NCBI RefSeq assembly: GCF_951805225.1 | Contig: NZ_OX638201.1 | Span: forward strand, 4,030,001-4,094,000 | Length of the DNA: 64,000 nt | DNA from: an uncultured Flavobacterium sp. | Lineage (GTDB): Bacteria; Bacteroidota; Bacteroidia; Flavobacteriales; Flavobacteriaceae | Direction: 5' to 3' | In this document: positions 26,428-34,190 of the stretch, piece after piece | How the letters are laid out: every line of letters begins with the position of its first letter | Numbering within the stretch: the first letter of the stretch is position 1 | Program-made: the position numbers and the translations under genes | The notes under the pieces: model-generated | Seen by the model: only the letters and a program-made list of their open reading frames with translations | The model's database searches: none | What the model was told of the DNA's origin: nothing

Positions 26428-26763
26428 GGTAATTTTTGTTTAATTTTTGTATTGAATTTCTACCAATTCAATAGACTACAAAGATTGTCAATTATCGCTA
26501 AAAATGAAAGCCAAACTTATTCACAATTCGACGTAGTTTTTAACAAAGGTTAAAAAATGAGATATTTTTCAGACAATAATTAATTTACTGTAAATGAATA
26601 CTTTAAAAGCAACCAAATAACCTTGAAGCCCGTAAAATATAGACTTTTTACAATAAAAAGCAAGAAATTTTGAATTGTTTTTAAAAGTTTTTTTTTGAGT
26701 TAAAACTTTATTTTTTGAGTTAAAATAAACCGTTTAAAAGTGGTAACTAACGCGCGTAGATTT
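26428..26763. other. 336-bp gap upstream of nrdB
   Basis: No gene is seen. It contains a small hairpin ATTGAATT/AATTCAAT at 26451-26472 in the nrdB leader and a near-consensus -7 element AATCTTTG (minus strand, 26487-26480). A 15-bp direct repeat, TTTTTTGAGTTAAAA, occurs at 26691-26705 and 26711-26725. I found no clear NrdR box. Confidence 0.5.
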
Positions 26764-27333
26764 TTATGATTTTTTAAGTTCTTCGGCTACTTTTTCAAGC
26801 TCCAAATACCAGTCCTGACCAAAGCGACGAATTAACGCTTCTTTGACAAATTTATACACTGGAACTTCTAATTCTTTACCTAAAGAACAAGCATCATCAC
26901 AAATATCCCATTTATCATAATTGACCGCAGCAAACTCCGTGAAGTCTTTTACTCGAATTGGGTATAAATGACAAGAAACAGGTTTTTTCCAATCTACGAT
27001 TCCTTGGTTATAAGCTTGCTCGATTCCGCAAAGTGCAGTTTTACCATCAAAAATAACATAAGCACAATCCTTATTATCGATTAGTGGCGTTTCAAGATCG
27101 CCATCAGTTCCTTTTACCCAAGTTCCTTGCGCTTCGATAGCAGCAATTCCTTCTTTGCGTAAAAATGGTTTTACTTTAGGATAAATTTCTTCCAGAATTT
27201 TAGTTTCTGCTTCGTTCAAAGGCGCGCCGGCATCTCCATCAACACAGCAAGCTCCTTTACAAGCTGACAAGTTGCACACAAATTCTTTTTCAAGAATATC
27301 TTCTGAAATAATGGTTTTACCTAATTGAAACAT
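26764..27333 (-). CDS. DUF3109 family protein, Cys-rich
   Basis: The 189-residue protein starts at the Met at 27333 (MFQLGKTIISED). The open frame extends 14 codons upstream without conservation features. It carries the Cys cluster CNLSACKGACC near residue 20, plus later Cys residues in CAYVIF, CGIEQ, CHLYPIR and CDDACS, consistent with a metal or Fe-S binding YkgJ/DUF3109-type domain. Its biochemical role is not known. A TATCTTTG promoter element lies 29 bp upstream. It is monocistronic. Confidence 0.82.
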   Translation of the reverse strand: MFQLGKTIISEDILEKEFVCNLSACKGACCVDGDAGAPLNEAETKILEEIYPKVKPFLRKEGIAAIEAQGTWVKGTDGDLETPLIDNKDCAYVIFDGKTALCGIEQAYNQGIVDWKKPVSCHLYPIRVKDFTEFAAVNYDKWDICDDACSLGKELEVPVYKFVKEALIRRFGQDWYLELEKVAEELKKS

Positions 27334-27362
27334 GATAATAAAGTACTGAAATTTATAAAGTG

Positions 27363-27370
27363 CAAAGATA
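27363..27370 (-). promoter_or_regulatory. -7 promoter element of the DUF3109 gene
   Basis: TATCTTTG on the minus strand is an exact TANNTTTG match, 29 bp before the start at 27333. Confidence 0.5.
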
Positions 27371-27423
27371 GGCAAAGAAAGCAGATGAAATGAGATTAAA
27401 TTTTACTGTAAAATGCCTTGTGA

Positions 27424-27631
27424 GTTTTACCGCAAAGAGCGCAAAGTTTTTTCGCAAAGATTCGCAAAGTTTAATTTGATTACGAATATTTGAAAAGCAT
27501 TTTGCCACAGATTCGGCAGATTAAAACCAACAAAGCTTTGCGAACTTTTTAAGTCTTCTATATTTATGTAGCTTCCAAAAATGATCTTTGCGAATCTTTG
27601 CGAAAAAACTTTGCGCTCTTTGCGGTAAAAC
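27424..27631. repeat. Perfect 46-bp inverted repeat with 116-bp interior
   Basis: The arm at 27424-27469 (GTTTTACCGCAAAGAGCGCA...) is the exact reverse complement of 27586-27631. The arms are made of CGCAAAG-type units. The element lies between two divergently transcribed genes and accounts for most of the 446-bp gap 27376-27821. A 90-codon frame through it (27427-27699) is a by-product of the repeat. Confidence 0.88.
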
Positions 27632-27780
27632 GCCACAGCAAAATCATCCCAAACCATTATAAATATGTAAGAGATTTTAATAATTGTTATAAAAATCATT
27701 TTTTTAATCGAAAAACCATGTTTTTATAACAAAAATACTTTGAAATACATCTTATCAAAAAAACACCTACCTTTATTATC

Positions 27781-27788
27781 TACCTTTG
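27781..27788 (+). promoter_or_regulatory. -7 promoter element of the MarC-family gene
   Basis: TACCTTTG matches TANNTTTG exactly and lies 33 bp before the chosen start at 27822. Confidence 0.5.
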
Positions 27789-27821
27789 CACAAATTTTTA
27801 AACCCTAAAAATCAAAGTAAT

Positions 27822-28400
27822 ATGCTGGATATCGACTTTAAAGAAATCGTTACTGTAGGAATGGTGCTTTTTGCCGTAATTGACATTGTGGGATCTATTC
27901 CTATTATTGTGAATTTAAGAGCAAAAGTTGGACATATCGAATCTGAAAAAGCTTCGATTGTAGCCGCACTTATTATGATTGTTTTTCTTTTTGTTGGAGA
28001 AGGATTACTGAATCTTATTGGTATAGATGTGCATTCGTTTGCCGTTGCAGGTTCTTTTGTATTATTCTTTTTGGCTTTAGAAATGATTTTAGGAATCAGA
28101 ATCTATCGTGACGAAGAACCGGGATCTGCTTCTATTGTTCCTTTAGCATTTCCGTTGATTGCCGGTGCAGGAACAATGACCACTTTATTATCTCTTCGAT
28201 CTCAGTTTCACACCATTAATATCATTATTGCAATTGTACTGAACATTATCTTAGTATATATTGTTTTAAAATCTTCTAAGAAAATCGAGAATTTATTAGG
28301 AGAAAACGGACTTGGCGTGGTTCGCAAGACATTTGGAGTGATACTTTTAGCGATTGCTGTTAAATTATTTGCTGCTAATGTTAAAGGTTTGTTTGTCTAA
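27822..28400 (+). CDS. MarC family integral membrane protein
   Basis: This is a 192-residue inner-membrane protein with about six hydrophobic helices. It has the MarC family pattern: an N-terminal helix with FAVIDIVGSIPIIVNL, a central FFLALEMILGIRIYRDEE, and PLAFPLIAGAGTMTTLL. The family has no established transport substrate, and the old multiple-antibiotic-resistance name is not supported functionally. The start at 27822 is preferred over an ATG 12 codons earlier, because the promoter -7 element overlaps the region just before that ATG. Confidence 0.88.
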   Translation: MLDIDFKEIVTVGMVLFAVIDIVGSIPIIVNLRAKVGHIESEKASIVAALIMIVFLFVGEGLLNLIGIDVHSFAVAGSFVLFFLALEMILGIRIYRDEEPGSASIVPLAFPLIAGAGTMTTLLSLRSQFHTINIIIAIVLNIILVYIVLKSSKKIENLLGENGLGVVRKTFGVILLAIAVKLFAANVKGLFV

Positions 28401-28509
28401 CAATTATTTTTATAAATTTACCCCATAAAATTTCTAAAATACGACTTGAAGACATTTATTTAACATCTAAGGGTTTTACTTTATTATTTTAGGCAAACAA
28501 ACAACCATT

Positions 28510-28713
28510 ATGAAAATTTTTACTTCAATCTTAGTGCTTCTGGCATTAGCTTTAATTGTTTTTAATATTACGTTGCTAGACTTCAAAAATCCTTTTCAGG
28601 GAGACAGTGTTGTAGCTTTTATTGGAATCGCCGCTTCATTTTGCGCAGTTTTGATTCTTTTGATTTTTAGAATTTCAAAAAGAATTGAAGAAAAAATGAA
28701 TGATAACAGATAA
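28510..28713 (+). CDS. Small two-helix membrane protein
   Basis: This 67-residue protein has two hydrophobic segments (about 3-22 and 33-52) and a basic-acidic tail RISKRIEEKMNDNR. I do not recognise a named family. It ends 1 bp before the chosen start of the flavoprotein-like gene, so the two are co-transcribed and probably coupled, which suggests that the pair may work together at the membrane. Confidence 0.7.
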   Translation: MKIFTSILVLLALALIVFNITLLDFKNPFQGDSVVAFIGIAASFCAVLILLIFRISKRIEEKMNDNR

Positions 28714-28714
28714 T

Positions 28715-29320
28715 ATGTTTGACGTTTTACTTATTGGCGGTGGTGTTTCGAGCATGTCTTGTGCTCTGGTTTTAGGATCTGCCAAAAACAAAGCTTTTGC
28801 TACCGATAAAAAAATCGGTGTTTTTACACATCAAAAAAGTTCTTCTTTACAAGAAGCAATCTTTTACAATGCTTATGGCATTACCCCAGGCAAATTAGGC
28901 TCAGAATTGCTAACCGAAAGTACGGAGCATTTAGCCGAAAGCTATCCGCACATTATACAAATACCAAACGAAAAAGTGGTTAAAGTTGAGGGTTCTTATC
29001 CTGAATTTACTGTAACTACTAATAAAGACACTTACAAAACAAAAAATATGGTTGTTGGAATTGGTTCTGCCAATACTTTTGACATTGAAGGTTTAATGCA
29101 ATATATTGAACCACACAAAAAAGCACTTCCAGAAAAACAACGTATTCAGCTTAAAAATGACGATCATAAAGTAGCCGATGGCATTTATGTTATTGGAACT
29201 TTGGCTGGTTGGAGAAGCCAATTAGCGATCGCTGCCGGAAGTGGCGCTGCTGTTGCTACAGATATTCTAACTTTATGGAATAACGGCGTTCAAACTCACG
29301 CTCACGATAGTATTAGATAA
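28715..29320 (+). CDS. FAD/NAD(P)-binding oxidoreductase, thioredoxin reductase-like, without CxxC
   Basis: The 201-residue protein begins MFDVLLIGGGVSSMSCAL, a Rossmann dinucleotide-binding GGGxSS motif. It has a second nucleotide-fold feature VVGIGSAN and a C-terminal GIYVIGTLAGWRSQLAIAAGSGAAVA, which is the FAD-binding end typical of the thioredoxin reductase family. At 201 residues it is shorter than a full reductase (about 310) and has no CxxC pair, so it probably lacks the usual NADPH domain and disulfide chemistry. The start is placed at 28715 rather than 28700, directly after the upstream stop. Confidence 0.75.
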   Translation: MFDVLLIGGGVSSMSCALVLGSAKNKAFATDKKIGVFTHQKSSSLQEAIFYNAYGITPGKLGSELLTESTEHLAESYPHIIQIPNEKVVKVEGSYPEFTVTTNKDTYKTKNMVVGIGSANTFDIEGLMQYIEPHKKALPEKQRIQLKNDDHKVADGIYVIGTLAGWRSQLAIAAGSGAAVATDILTLWNNGVQTHAHDSIR

Positions 29321-29340
29321 AGTTTACCTATAAAATTATT

Positions 29341-29497
29341 AAACCATATAAGTTATATAAGTTCATTTAATGCATTGCGCATATTATCAACTTATATAAC
29401 TTATATGGTTTCTTTTTTTACTTAAGTTTTTATTTCCCTTTAATTGCTATTTGCTTTACGCATCTAATTAAATGAACTTATATAACTTATATGGTTT
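29341..29497. repeat. Inverted-repeat element B (AAACCATATAAG family), with a third arm
   Basis: The left arm 29341-29370 and right arm 29468-29497 are perfect 30-bp reverse complements. A 23-bp copy of the right-arm sequence also lies at 29389-29411. The element sits between convergent genes. The central dinucleotide in the arms is TT, against AT in element A and TG in element C. Confidence 0.88.
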
Positions 29498-29502
29498 AGC
29501 TT

Positions 29503-29814
29503 TTATTTTACAGAAACAATTTCTTTTACTTTGATATGTTTCTCAGTGTCTGTTTTCCAGATTTCACCTTTTACCGAAACCTCATCACCTTCTTTAAATC
29601 TTTTGAATTTCTCAGGTCCGCCAAGATTTACAATACTGATTGTTGCAAAATAAACTTCATTTTTATCAGTATTGATTTTTGCAGTGTAACCGTCTTTTCC
29701 GTTTTCAATAGAGATTACTTTTCCCGAAATCGCGTTTTTATCTTTCATACATGCACAAGAAATTACAAAAGCCATTAACACCAATAAAAGACTTATTCTT
29801 TTTAGATTTTTCAT
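29503..29814 (-). CDS. Small predicted lipoprotein with OB-like fold
   Basis: This 103-residue protein has a hydrophobic N-terminus and a lipobox-like VISC (Cys20) followed by Ala-Cys, so it is likely acylated and exported. The rest is beta-rich (ISGKVISIENGKDGYTAKI, EVSVKGEIWKT), with the look of a small OB-type barrel. Its function is not known. Its stop lies next to repeat element B. Confidence 0.7.
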   Translation of the reverse strand: MKNLKRISLLLVLMAFVISCACMKDKNAISGKVISIENGKDGYTAKINTDKNEVYFATISIVNLGGPEKFKRFKEGDEVSVKGEIWKTDTEKHIKVKEIVSVK

Positions 29815-29891
29815 ATTTATAGTTTAACCGCAAATCTCGCTAGGTTTTCCGCAAGACTCTACAAGTTTGTTTTAAATTATTATTAATTATT

Positions 29892-30257
29892 TTAATGCAA
29901 TTGAATACAGCTTCCTGCAATTACTTTTGGGCTTTCGCCGAATTGTTTCCAAACCCTGATATAACGAAACGTACCATTTACAGCATTATTGTCGTAAGTT
30001 CCTTTTAACGAAATCATGACGCTAACAACAGCCGAATCATCGATTATATTAATAATTTGATCCGATGCTTCTAATGCATCAATCTTCATTTTTCCGGAAC
30101 GATACGAATTCAAATCAAACTCTTTAGTAATTGTTTGACCGTCCGGTAAATTGAAAAGTAAATCATCGTGGAGTGTTTTCTCTAAAGCAGCAACATCAGC
30201 ATTTTTAATTGCTGTCAAAAGTTCAATCTCAGCATTCACAATGTCTTCTGTTCTCAT
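29892..30257 (-). CDS. NTF2-like / SnoaL-type small protein
   Basis: This 121-residue protein resembles nuclear transport factor 2-like proteins of the DUF4440 type. It has an N-terminal helix pair (EIELLTAIKNADVAALEKTL), DDLLFNLPDGQTITKEF, and a C-terminal beta sheet ending GTFRYIRVWKQF and KVIAGSCIQLH. Such folds bind small ligands or act as enzymes, and the role here cannot be told. It starts 17 bp after the S41 protease gene ends and is probably the last gene of that operon. Confidence 0.75.
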   Translation of the reverse strand: MRTEDIVNAEIELLTAIKNADVAALEKTLHDDLLFNLPDGQTITKEFDLNSYRSGKMKIDALEASDQIINIIDDSAVVSVMISLKGTYDNNAVNGTFRYIRVWKQFGESPKVIAGSCIQLH

Positions 30258-30274
30258 ATGAAAATGATTTAAAG

Positions 30275-31852
30275 TTACTTTTTCGGATTCAAAACGGCTT
30301 TGATCATCGCATCTTCTTTCAAAATCACATCATAATAATACAATTCGCCATACAATTGTCTGGCAAATTCTGCAGTAATATAACGGTTTACCAAAGCTTT
30401 GGTTTTATCTAATTTTAAATCTAAACCAGTTAATAAAACATAGGTTTTGAACTTTTTAAAATACACATCAGAGGTTTTCATCTTATTCAGAAACTCATTA
30501 AAATGAAGACCTGAAAACGCACTTCTATTTTTGTCTAATTCTTCAAAAACAAAATGACCTACAATTCCTGTTTGAAGCAAATAAGCAACATTTTCGTTTC
30601 CGTGTTCCGCTTCAATTGGCACAAAAATATCCGGAACGATTCCGCCGCCTCCGTAAACAATCTTGCCCTTTGGGGTTTTAAATTTCAAGGAATCTGCCAC
30701 TTTTATACTGTCTTTAGCATAAAGTTCTCCAGATTTTAGACGAGATTCTGATTCTTTAAAATATTCTTCGTTTCCTTTTTTATAAGGTTTCTGAATCGAT
30801 CTTCCGGTTGGTGTATAATATCGCGCTACAGTAAGTCTTACCGCAGATCCGTCATTGAAATCCATTTCGCGTTGTACCAATCCTTTTCCAAAAGAACGAC
30901 GCCCAACAATAATTCCGCGATCATTATCCTGAAGTGCTCCAGCCAAAATTTCACTGGCAGAAGCGCTATTCTCATTTATTAAAACATATATTTTTCCAGT
31001 TTCAAAACTTCCGGCTTTTGTAGCATATGTTTTTTCGGTCGTACCATTTTTGTTTTTAGTAAAAACGATTAACTGTTTATCTTTCAAAAACTCATCGGCG
31101 ACAGCAATAGCTTCTTCCATGTAACCACCGCCATTATCACGAAGATCAATTACCAATGATTCGATTCCGTTTTGTTTCAATCTGTTTAAACCAGCTTTAA
31201 ACTCATCAAAAGTAGTTTCGGCAAAACGATTGATTTTTATATAACCCGTATTATTTCCAAGCATCAAAGAAGCGTCAACACTCTTGATTGGAATAATATC
31301 TCTTTTTACTTTAAATTTAAGTTTCTTTTGTTCTGACTTTCTAAAAACAGTCAGTTCGATTTCACTTCCTTGTTTTCCTTTTAATTTCGAAAACAAACTA
31401 TCTGACGGCAAACTTCTACCGAACAATTTAGTTTTTCCGGCAAATAAAATTCGATCTCCGGATTTTATTCCAGCTTTCGCCGAAGGTCCGTTTTCGATAG
31501 GCTTTATGATCGCAACAGAATCTTTATACATATAAAAATTAATTCCGATACCCACAAAATCTCCTTTCATACTTTCAGCAACTTCTGCTTGTTCCGTTGG
31601 CGGAATATATACAGAATGCGGATCTAATTTTGATAAAATATTATCTACCGTTAAGTTCACAATAGAATCTGTATTGATGCTATCAACATATTCGTTATTG
31701 ATAAAATCAATCAGTTTATTCAGCTTGGTTTTAGAGTAATTCTTAGCCAATAGCTGATCATCAACGGGAGCATTCATTCTGCTTCCGAGTACGGTTCCAA
31801 GAGCAAAAGTAGCTCCGATAACGATTGGCAAATATTTTAGATTAAATTTCAT
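30275..31852 (-). CDS. S41 family C-terminal processing peptidase
   Basis: This is a 525-residue envelope protease that cleaves protein C-termini. A signal-anchor is at about 8-24, a PDZ domain at about 85-185 (GDFVGIGINF, SAKAGIKSGDRIL), and an S41 catalytic domain follows. The Ser lies in NENSASASEIL (about residue 298) and the Lys in GRRSFGKGLVQ (K323), forming the Ser-Lys dyad. Length and order are typical of Bacteroidetes CtpA/Prc relatives. Its ATG overlaps the TAA of the dCMP deaminase gene by one base, so the two are co-translated. Confidence 0.93.
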   Translation of the reverse strand: MKFNLKYLPIVIGATFALGTVLGSRMNAPVDDQLLAKNYSKTKLNKLIDFINNEYVDSINTDSIVNLTVDNILSKLDPHSVYIPPTEQAEVAESMKGDFVGIGINFYMYKDSVAIIKPIENGPSAKAGIKSGDRILFAGKTKLFGRSLPSDSLFSKLKGKQGSEIELTVFRKSEQKKLKFKVKRDIIPIKSVDASLMLGNNTGYIKINRFAETTFDEFKAGLNRLKQNGIESLVIDLRDNGGGYMEEAIAVADEFLKDKQLIVFTKNKNGTTEKTYATKAGSFETGKIYVLINENSASASEILAGALQDNDRGIIVGRRSFGKGLVQREMDFNDGSAVRLTVARYYTPTGRSIQKPYKKGNEEYFKESESRLKSGELYAKDSIKVADSLKFKTPKGKIVYGGGGIVPDIFVPIEAEHGNENVAYLLQTGIVGHFVFEELDKNRSAFSGLHFNEFLNKMKTSDVYFKKFKTYVLLTGLDLKLDKTKALVNRYITAEFARQLYGELYYYDVILKEDAMIKAVLNPKK

Positions 31853-32283
31853 TACTCTTCTAAAACAGGAATATGTTCGACCTCAACTCCTGCTTTTAAT
31901 AAAAACTGAATCCCGGAATCATCGCGATATCCGTTGTGGTAAACCACTCTTTTTATTCCGGATTGATGAATCAATTTACTGCATTCTTTACATGGCGACA
32001 ATGTGATGTACAATGTTGCTCCTTCGCAAGACTGAGTTGATCGGGCAACTTTTAAAATCGCATTTGCTTCGGCATGCAAAACATCCCAACGTGTTAATCC
32101 GTCTTCGTCTTCACAGCAATTTTCAAATCCGGATGGAGTACCATTATATCCGTCAGAAATAATCATTCGGTCTTTTACGATAATGGCTCCAACTTTTTTT
32201 CGCTTACAATAAGAGAGTAAACTCCACTCATTTGCAATGCGTAAATACGCTTTATCGTATTTATTTAATTTTTTTATCTCCAT
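31852..32283 (-). CDS. dCMP deaminase (ComE/cytidylate deaminase family)
   Basis: This 143-residue zinc enzyme deaminates dCMP to dUMP, feeding thymidylate synthesis. The zinc and catalytic motifs are HAEANA (His70, Glu72) and PCKEC (Cys98, Cys101). The region NGTPSGFENCCEDEDG is typical of the family. It lies in a tight operon with the HupE-like gene before it (5-bp gap) and the S41 protease after it (1-bp overlap). Confidence 0.93.
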   Translation of the reverse strand: MEIKKLNKYDKAYLRIANEWSLLSYCKRKKVGAIIVKDRMIISDGYNGTPSGFENCCEDEDGLTRWDVLHAEANAILKVARSTQSCEGATLYITLSPCKECSKLIHQSGIKRVVYHNGYRDDSGIQFLLKAGVEVEHIPVLEE

Positions 32284-32288
32284 TTATT

Positions 32289-32882
32289 TTATCTGTTCCA
32301 AATTGGGCTTTCGATAATCATCGGAACTACAACACCAATGATAAAAGCCGACATTACAAGCGCCCAGTCGCGTTTTGAAAAACGAAATACAGTTTGTACT
32401 ATATATGATATGACCAAAACCACAAAAACAACTACTAATTGTGCTGCTTCGATACCTAGCGCAAATTCTCCTAAAGGTAGTAATTTTGAATTTGCTGATC
32501 CTCCTAAAATTGTCTTAAAATAATTAGAGAATCCAAGTCCGTGAATAATCCCAAAAAACAAGGTCACAAAAAACAATAAATTTATACCATCGTTCTTAGA
32601 AGCTTTCCCTGCTGTAAAGAGATTAAAAACAGCCGTTATTAAAATCGTAATCGGAATTAAAAATTCCACAATATTTACTTTTATAGCAATGATTCCGTAA
32701 ACCGAAAGCAATAATGCTAGTGTATGACCTATTGTAAAAACAGAAACTAAAAGCAAAATGCGTTTCCAGTCTTTAAACAAATAAGGTGTTGTTAATGCGA
32801 TTAAAAAAAGAACGTGATCGTAAGCATGAATATCAAGAACGTGCTTCAATCCTATTTGAAAATAAATCCAAAAATCTGACAT
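32289..32882 (-). CDS. HupE/UreJ family membrane protein
   Basis: This 197-residue protein has about six hydrophobic helices and the Bacteroidetes HupE/UreJ-2 type motif HAYDHVLFLIAL near residue 20. It also has FTIGHTLALLLSVYG and LFFGIIHGLGFSNYF with conserved His residues. Some members of the family are nickel or cobalt permeases, but for this subgroup no substrate is proven. It is the first gene of a three- to four-gene operon with dCMP deaminase and the S41 protease. Confidence 0.85.
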   Translation of the reverse strand: MSDFWIYFQIGLKHVLDIHAYDHVLFLIALTTPYLFKDWKRILLLVSVFTIGHTLALLLSVYGIIAIKVNIVEFLIPITILITAVFNLFTAGKASKNDGINLLFFVTLFFGIIHGLGFSNYFKTILGGSANSKLLPLGEFALGIEAAQLVVVFVVLVISYIVQTVFRFSKRDWALVMSAFIIGVVVPMIIESPIWNR

Positions 32883-33021
32883 AGGGGCAATAATATTAAT
32901 TGATTAGGGGTTGTAAACTTACGATTTATTTTGAAAAACCAACAAAGTCAACTCTTAAAACCGCAGAGAAAAATAAGTTAAATTTTATGAGAAATTTAAA
33001 ATGTTAAATTAAAATAAGATT

Positions 33022-33029
33022 TATCTTTG
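33022..33029 (+). promoter_or_regulatory. -7 promoter element of the TerB-like gene
   Basis: TATCTTTG is an exact TANNTTTG match 22 bp before the start at 33052. Confidence 0.5.
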
Positions 33030-33051
33030 TTCGATAAAAACCTAATTAATT

Positions 33052-33483
33052 ATGCCATTTTCAGAATTATTTGATAACGAATTCAAACAAAGAAACAGAG
33101 GTCATTTCTCTGCAATTGTGCGTGTCGCATTTGCTGACGGAAAAATTAATGACGAAGAGCAAGCTTTTTTAGACAAATTAGCTTCAAGATTAGAAATTTC
33201 AGAAGACGAATATAAGGAAATCCTTAAAGATCCGTGGCAACATGCGATAAACCCGCCTTACTTGTATGCACAACGTTTAGAGCGTTTGTACGATTTGGCA
33301 AGAATGGTTCACGTAGATCACCATTTAGGAGACCAACAAGAAATAATGCTAAGACGTATGGGATTGGCTTTAGGATTTACTCCTGGAAATATTGATTATA
33401 TCGTAAGAAAAGCATTGTCTTTAGTTGACAAAAAAGTAGATTTAGATACTTTCCTTTTCGAAATGGAAAACATGAATAAATAA
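33052..33483 (+). CDS. TerB-like (tellurite resistance protein B) family protein
   Basis: This 143-residue all-helical cytoplasmic protein has a TerB-like calcium- or metal-binding style motif, VAFADGKINDEEQAFLDKL near residue 25. The TerB family name comes from tellurite resistance operons. No other ter genes are nearby, so a resistance role is not supported and a general stress role is only a possibility. It is monocistronic, with its own promoter element and a strong terminator. Confidence 0.8.
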   Translation: MPFSELFDNEFKQRNRGHFSAIVRVAFADGKINDEEQAFLDKLASRLEISEDEYKEILKDPWQHAINPPYLYAQRLERLYDLARMVHVDHHLGDQQEIMLRRMGLALGFTPGNIDYIVRKALSLVDKKVDLDTFLFEMENMNK

Positions 33484-33520
33484 AAAAAAAGCTCCAATTA
33501 AAATTGGAGCTTTTTTTTTT
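33482..33520. terminator. Bidirectional intrinsic terminator
   Basis: AGCTCCAATT (33490-33499) pairs with AATTGGAGCT (33502-33511), with A-run before and T-run after. It can end both the TerB-like gene (plus) and the lipoprotein gene (minus), whose stop codon it touches. Confidence 0.88.
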
Positions 33521-34014
33521 TATTGTTTTACTTCTGTCAATTTAAATTGACCTTCAAGTCCACCTTTAAAAGTGACTTGTTTATTTTTAACAACATCAAA
33601 AGCTGCAACAGGCTCAGTAAACACAAAACTAAACTTAGAATTACCTAAATCTGTAATTTTCAAAGTATAACCTAATATAGGATATCTCGTAGTTGCTGTT
33701 ACTAATTCGCAACTTACCAAAAGCTCATCTGCTGTTCCCGGTCCAAAATCATAAATTCCATTCAAATCTTTTTGAGATGCTGGAAAAGAGATATCAATAT
33801 AAAAAGTCTCTCCTTTTTCGTTTGAAATTACAAAATTGACACTTTTCTGTGTATCAAAACTTGCCGTTTTATAAAAATAAACTCCTTTGGTTGGTACAAA
33901 ACTATTTCCATCAATCACAATCGATGAAGTCACACTTGCTTTATCATCTGCATCTGATGAACAAGAAGTTGTAATATTGAATACTAACAAAAGTATTACA
34001 GCAATTTTTCTCAT
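33520..34014 (-). CDS. Predicted lipoprotein of unknown function
   Basis: This 164-residue protein has a signal peptide and lipobox TTSC (Cys18) followed by SSDADD, a charged start like that of surface lipoproteins in Bacteroidetes. The mature part is beta-rich. I recognise no named family. It stands alone between a terminator and a palindromic repeat, with no informative neighbours. Confidence 0.7.
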   Translation of the reverse strand: MRKIAVILLLVFNITTSCSSDADDKASVTSSIVIDGNSFVPTKGVYFYKTASFDTQKSVNFVISNEKGETFYIDISFPASQKDLNGIYDFGPGTADELLVSCELVTATTRYPILGYTLKITDLGNSKFSFVFTEPVAAFDVVKNKQVTFKGGLEGQFKLTEVKQ

Positions 34015-34122
34015 AAATATATTTTTGTTAAATATATAAAAATCTTACATAAATAACTTATTTAAAAAAAAGCTATAAACAATAACTACTTCATTCAAAA
34101 CTGAAAATTGAAATTAAAAAAT

Positions 34123-34155
34123 AAACCCGACAGGTTTTTAAAACCTGTCGGGTTT
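34123..34155. repeat. AAACCCGACAGG palindromic element, copy 1
   Basis: This 33-bp near-perfect palindrome has two 16-bp arms around one base (AAACCCGACAGGTTTT and its complement). The same element occurs at 62133-62165 and, reversed, at 62212-62244. It could work as a bidirectional terminator after fbp. Confidence 0.85.
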
Positions 34156-34190
34156 GAACTGAGACTGAAAACCGAGACTGCGGCTAAAAA

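Noticed and set aside
27427..27699. 90-codon reading frame on the minus strand
   Set aside because: It runs through both arms of the perfect 46-bp inverted repeat, its ends mirror each other, and it has no protein-like features. It is a by-product of the repeat.
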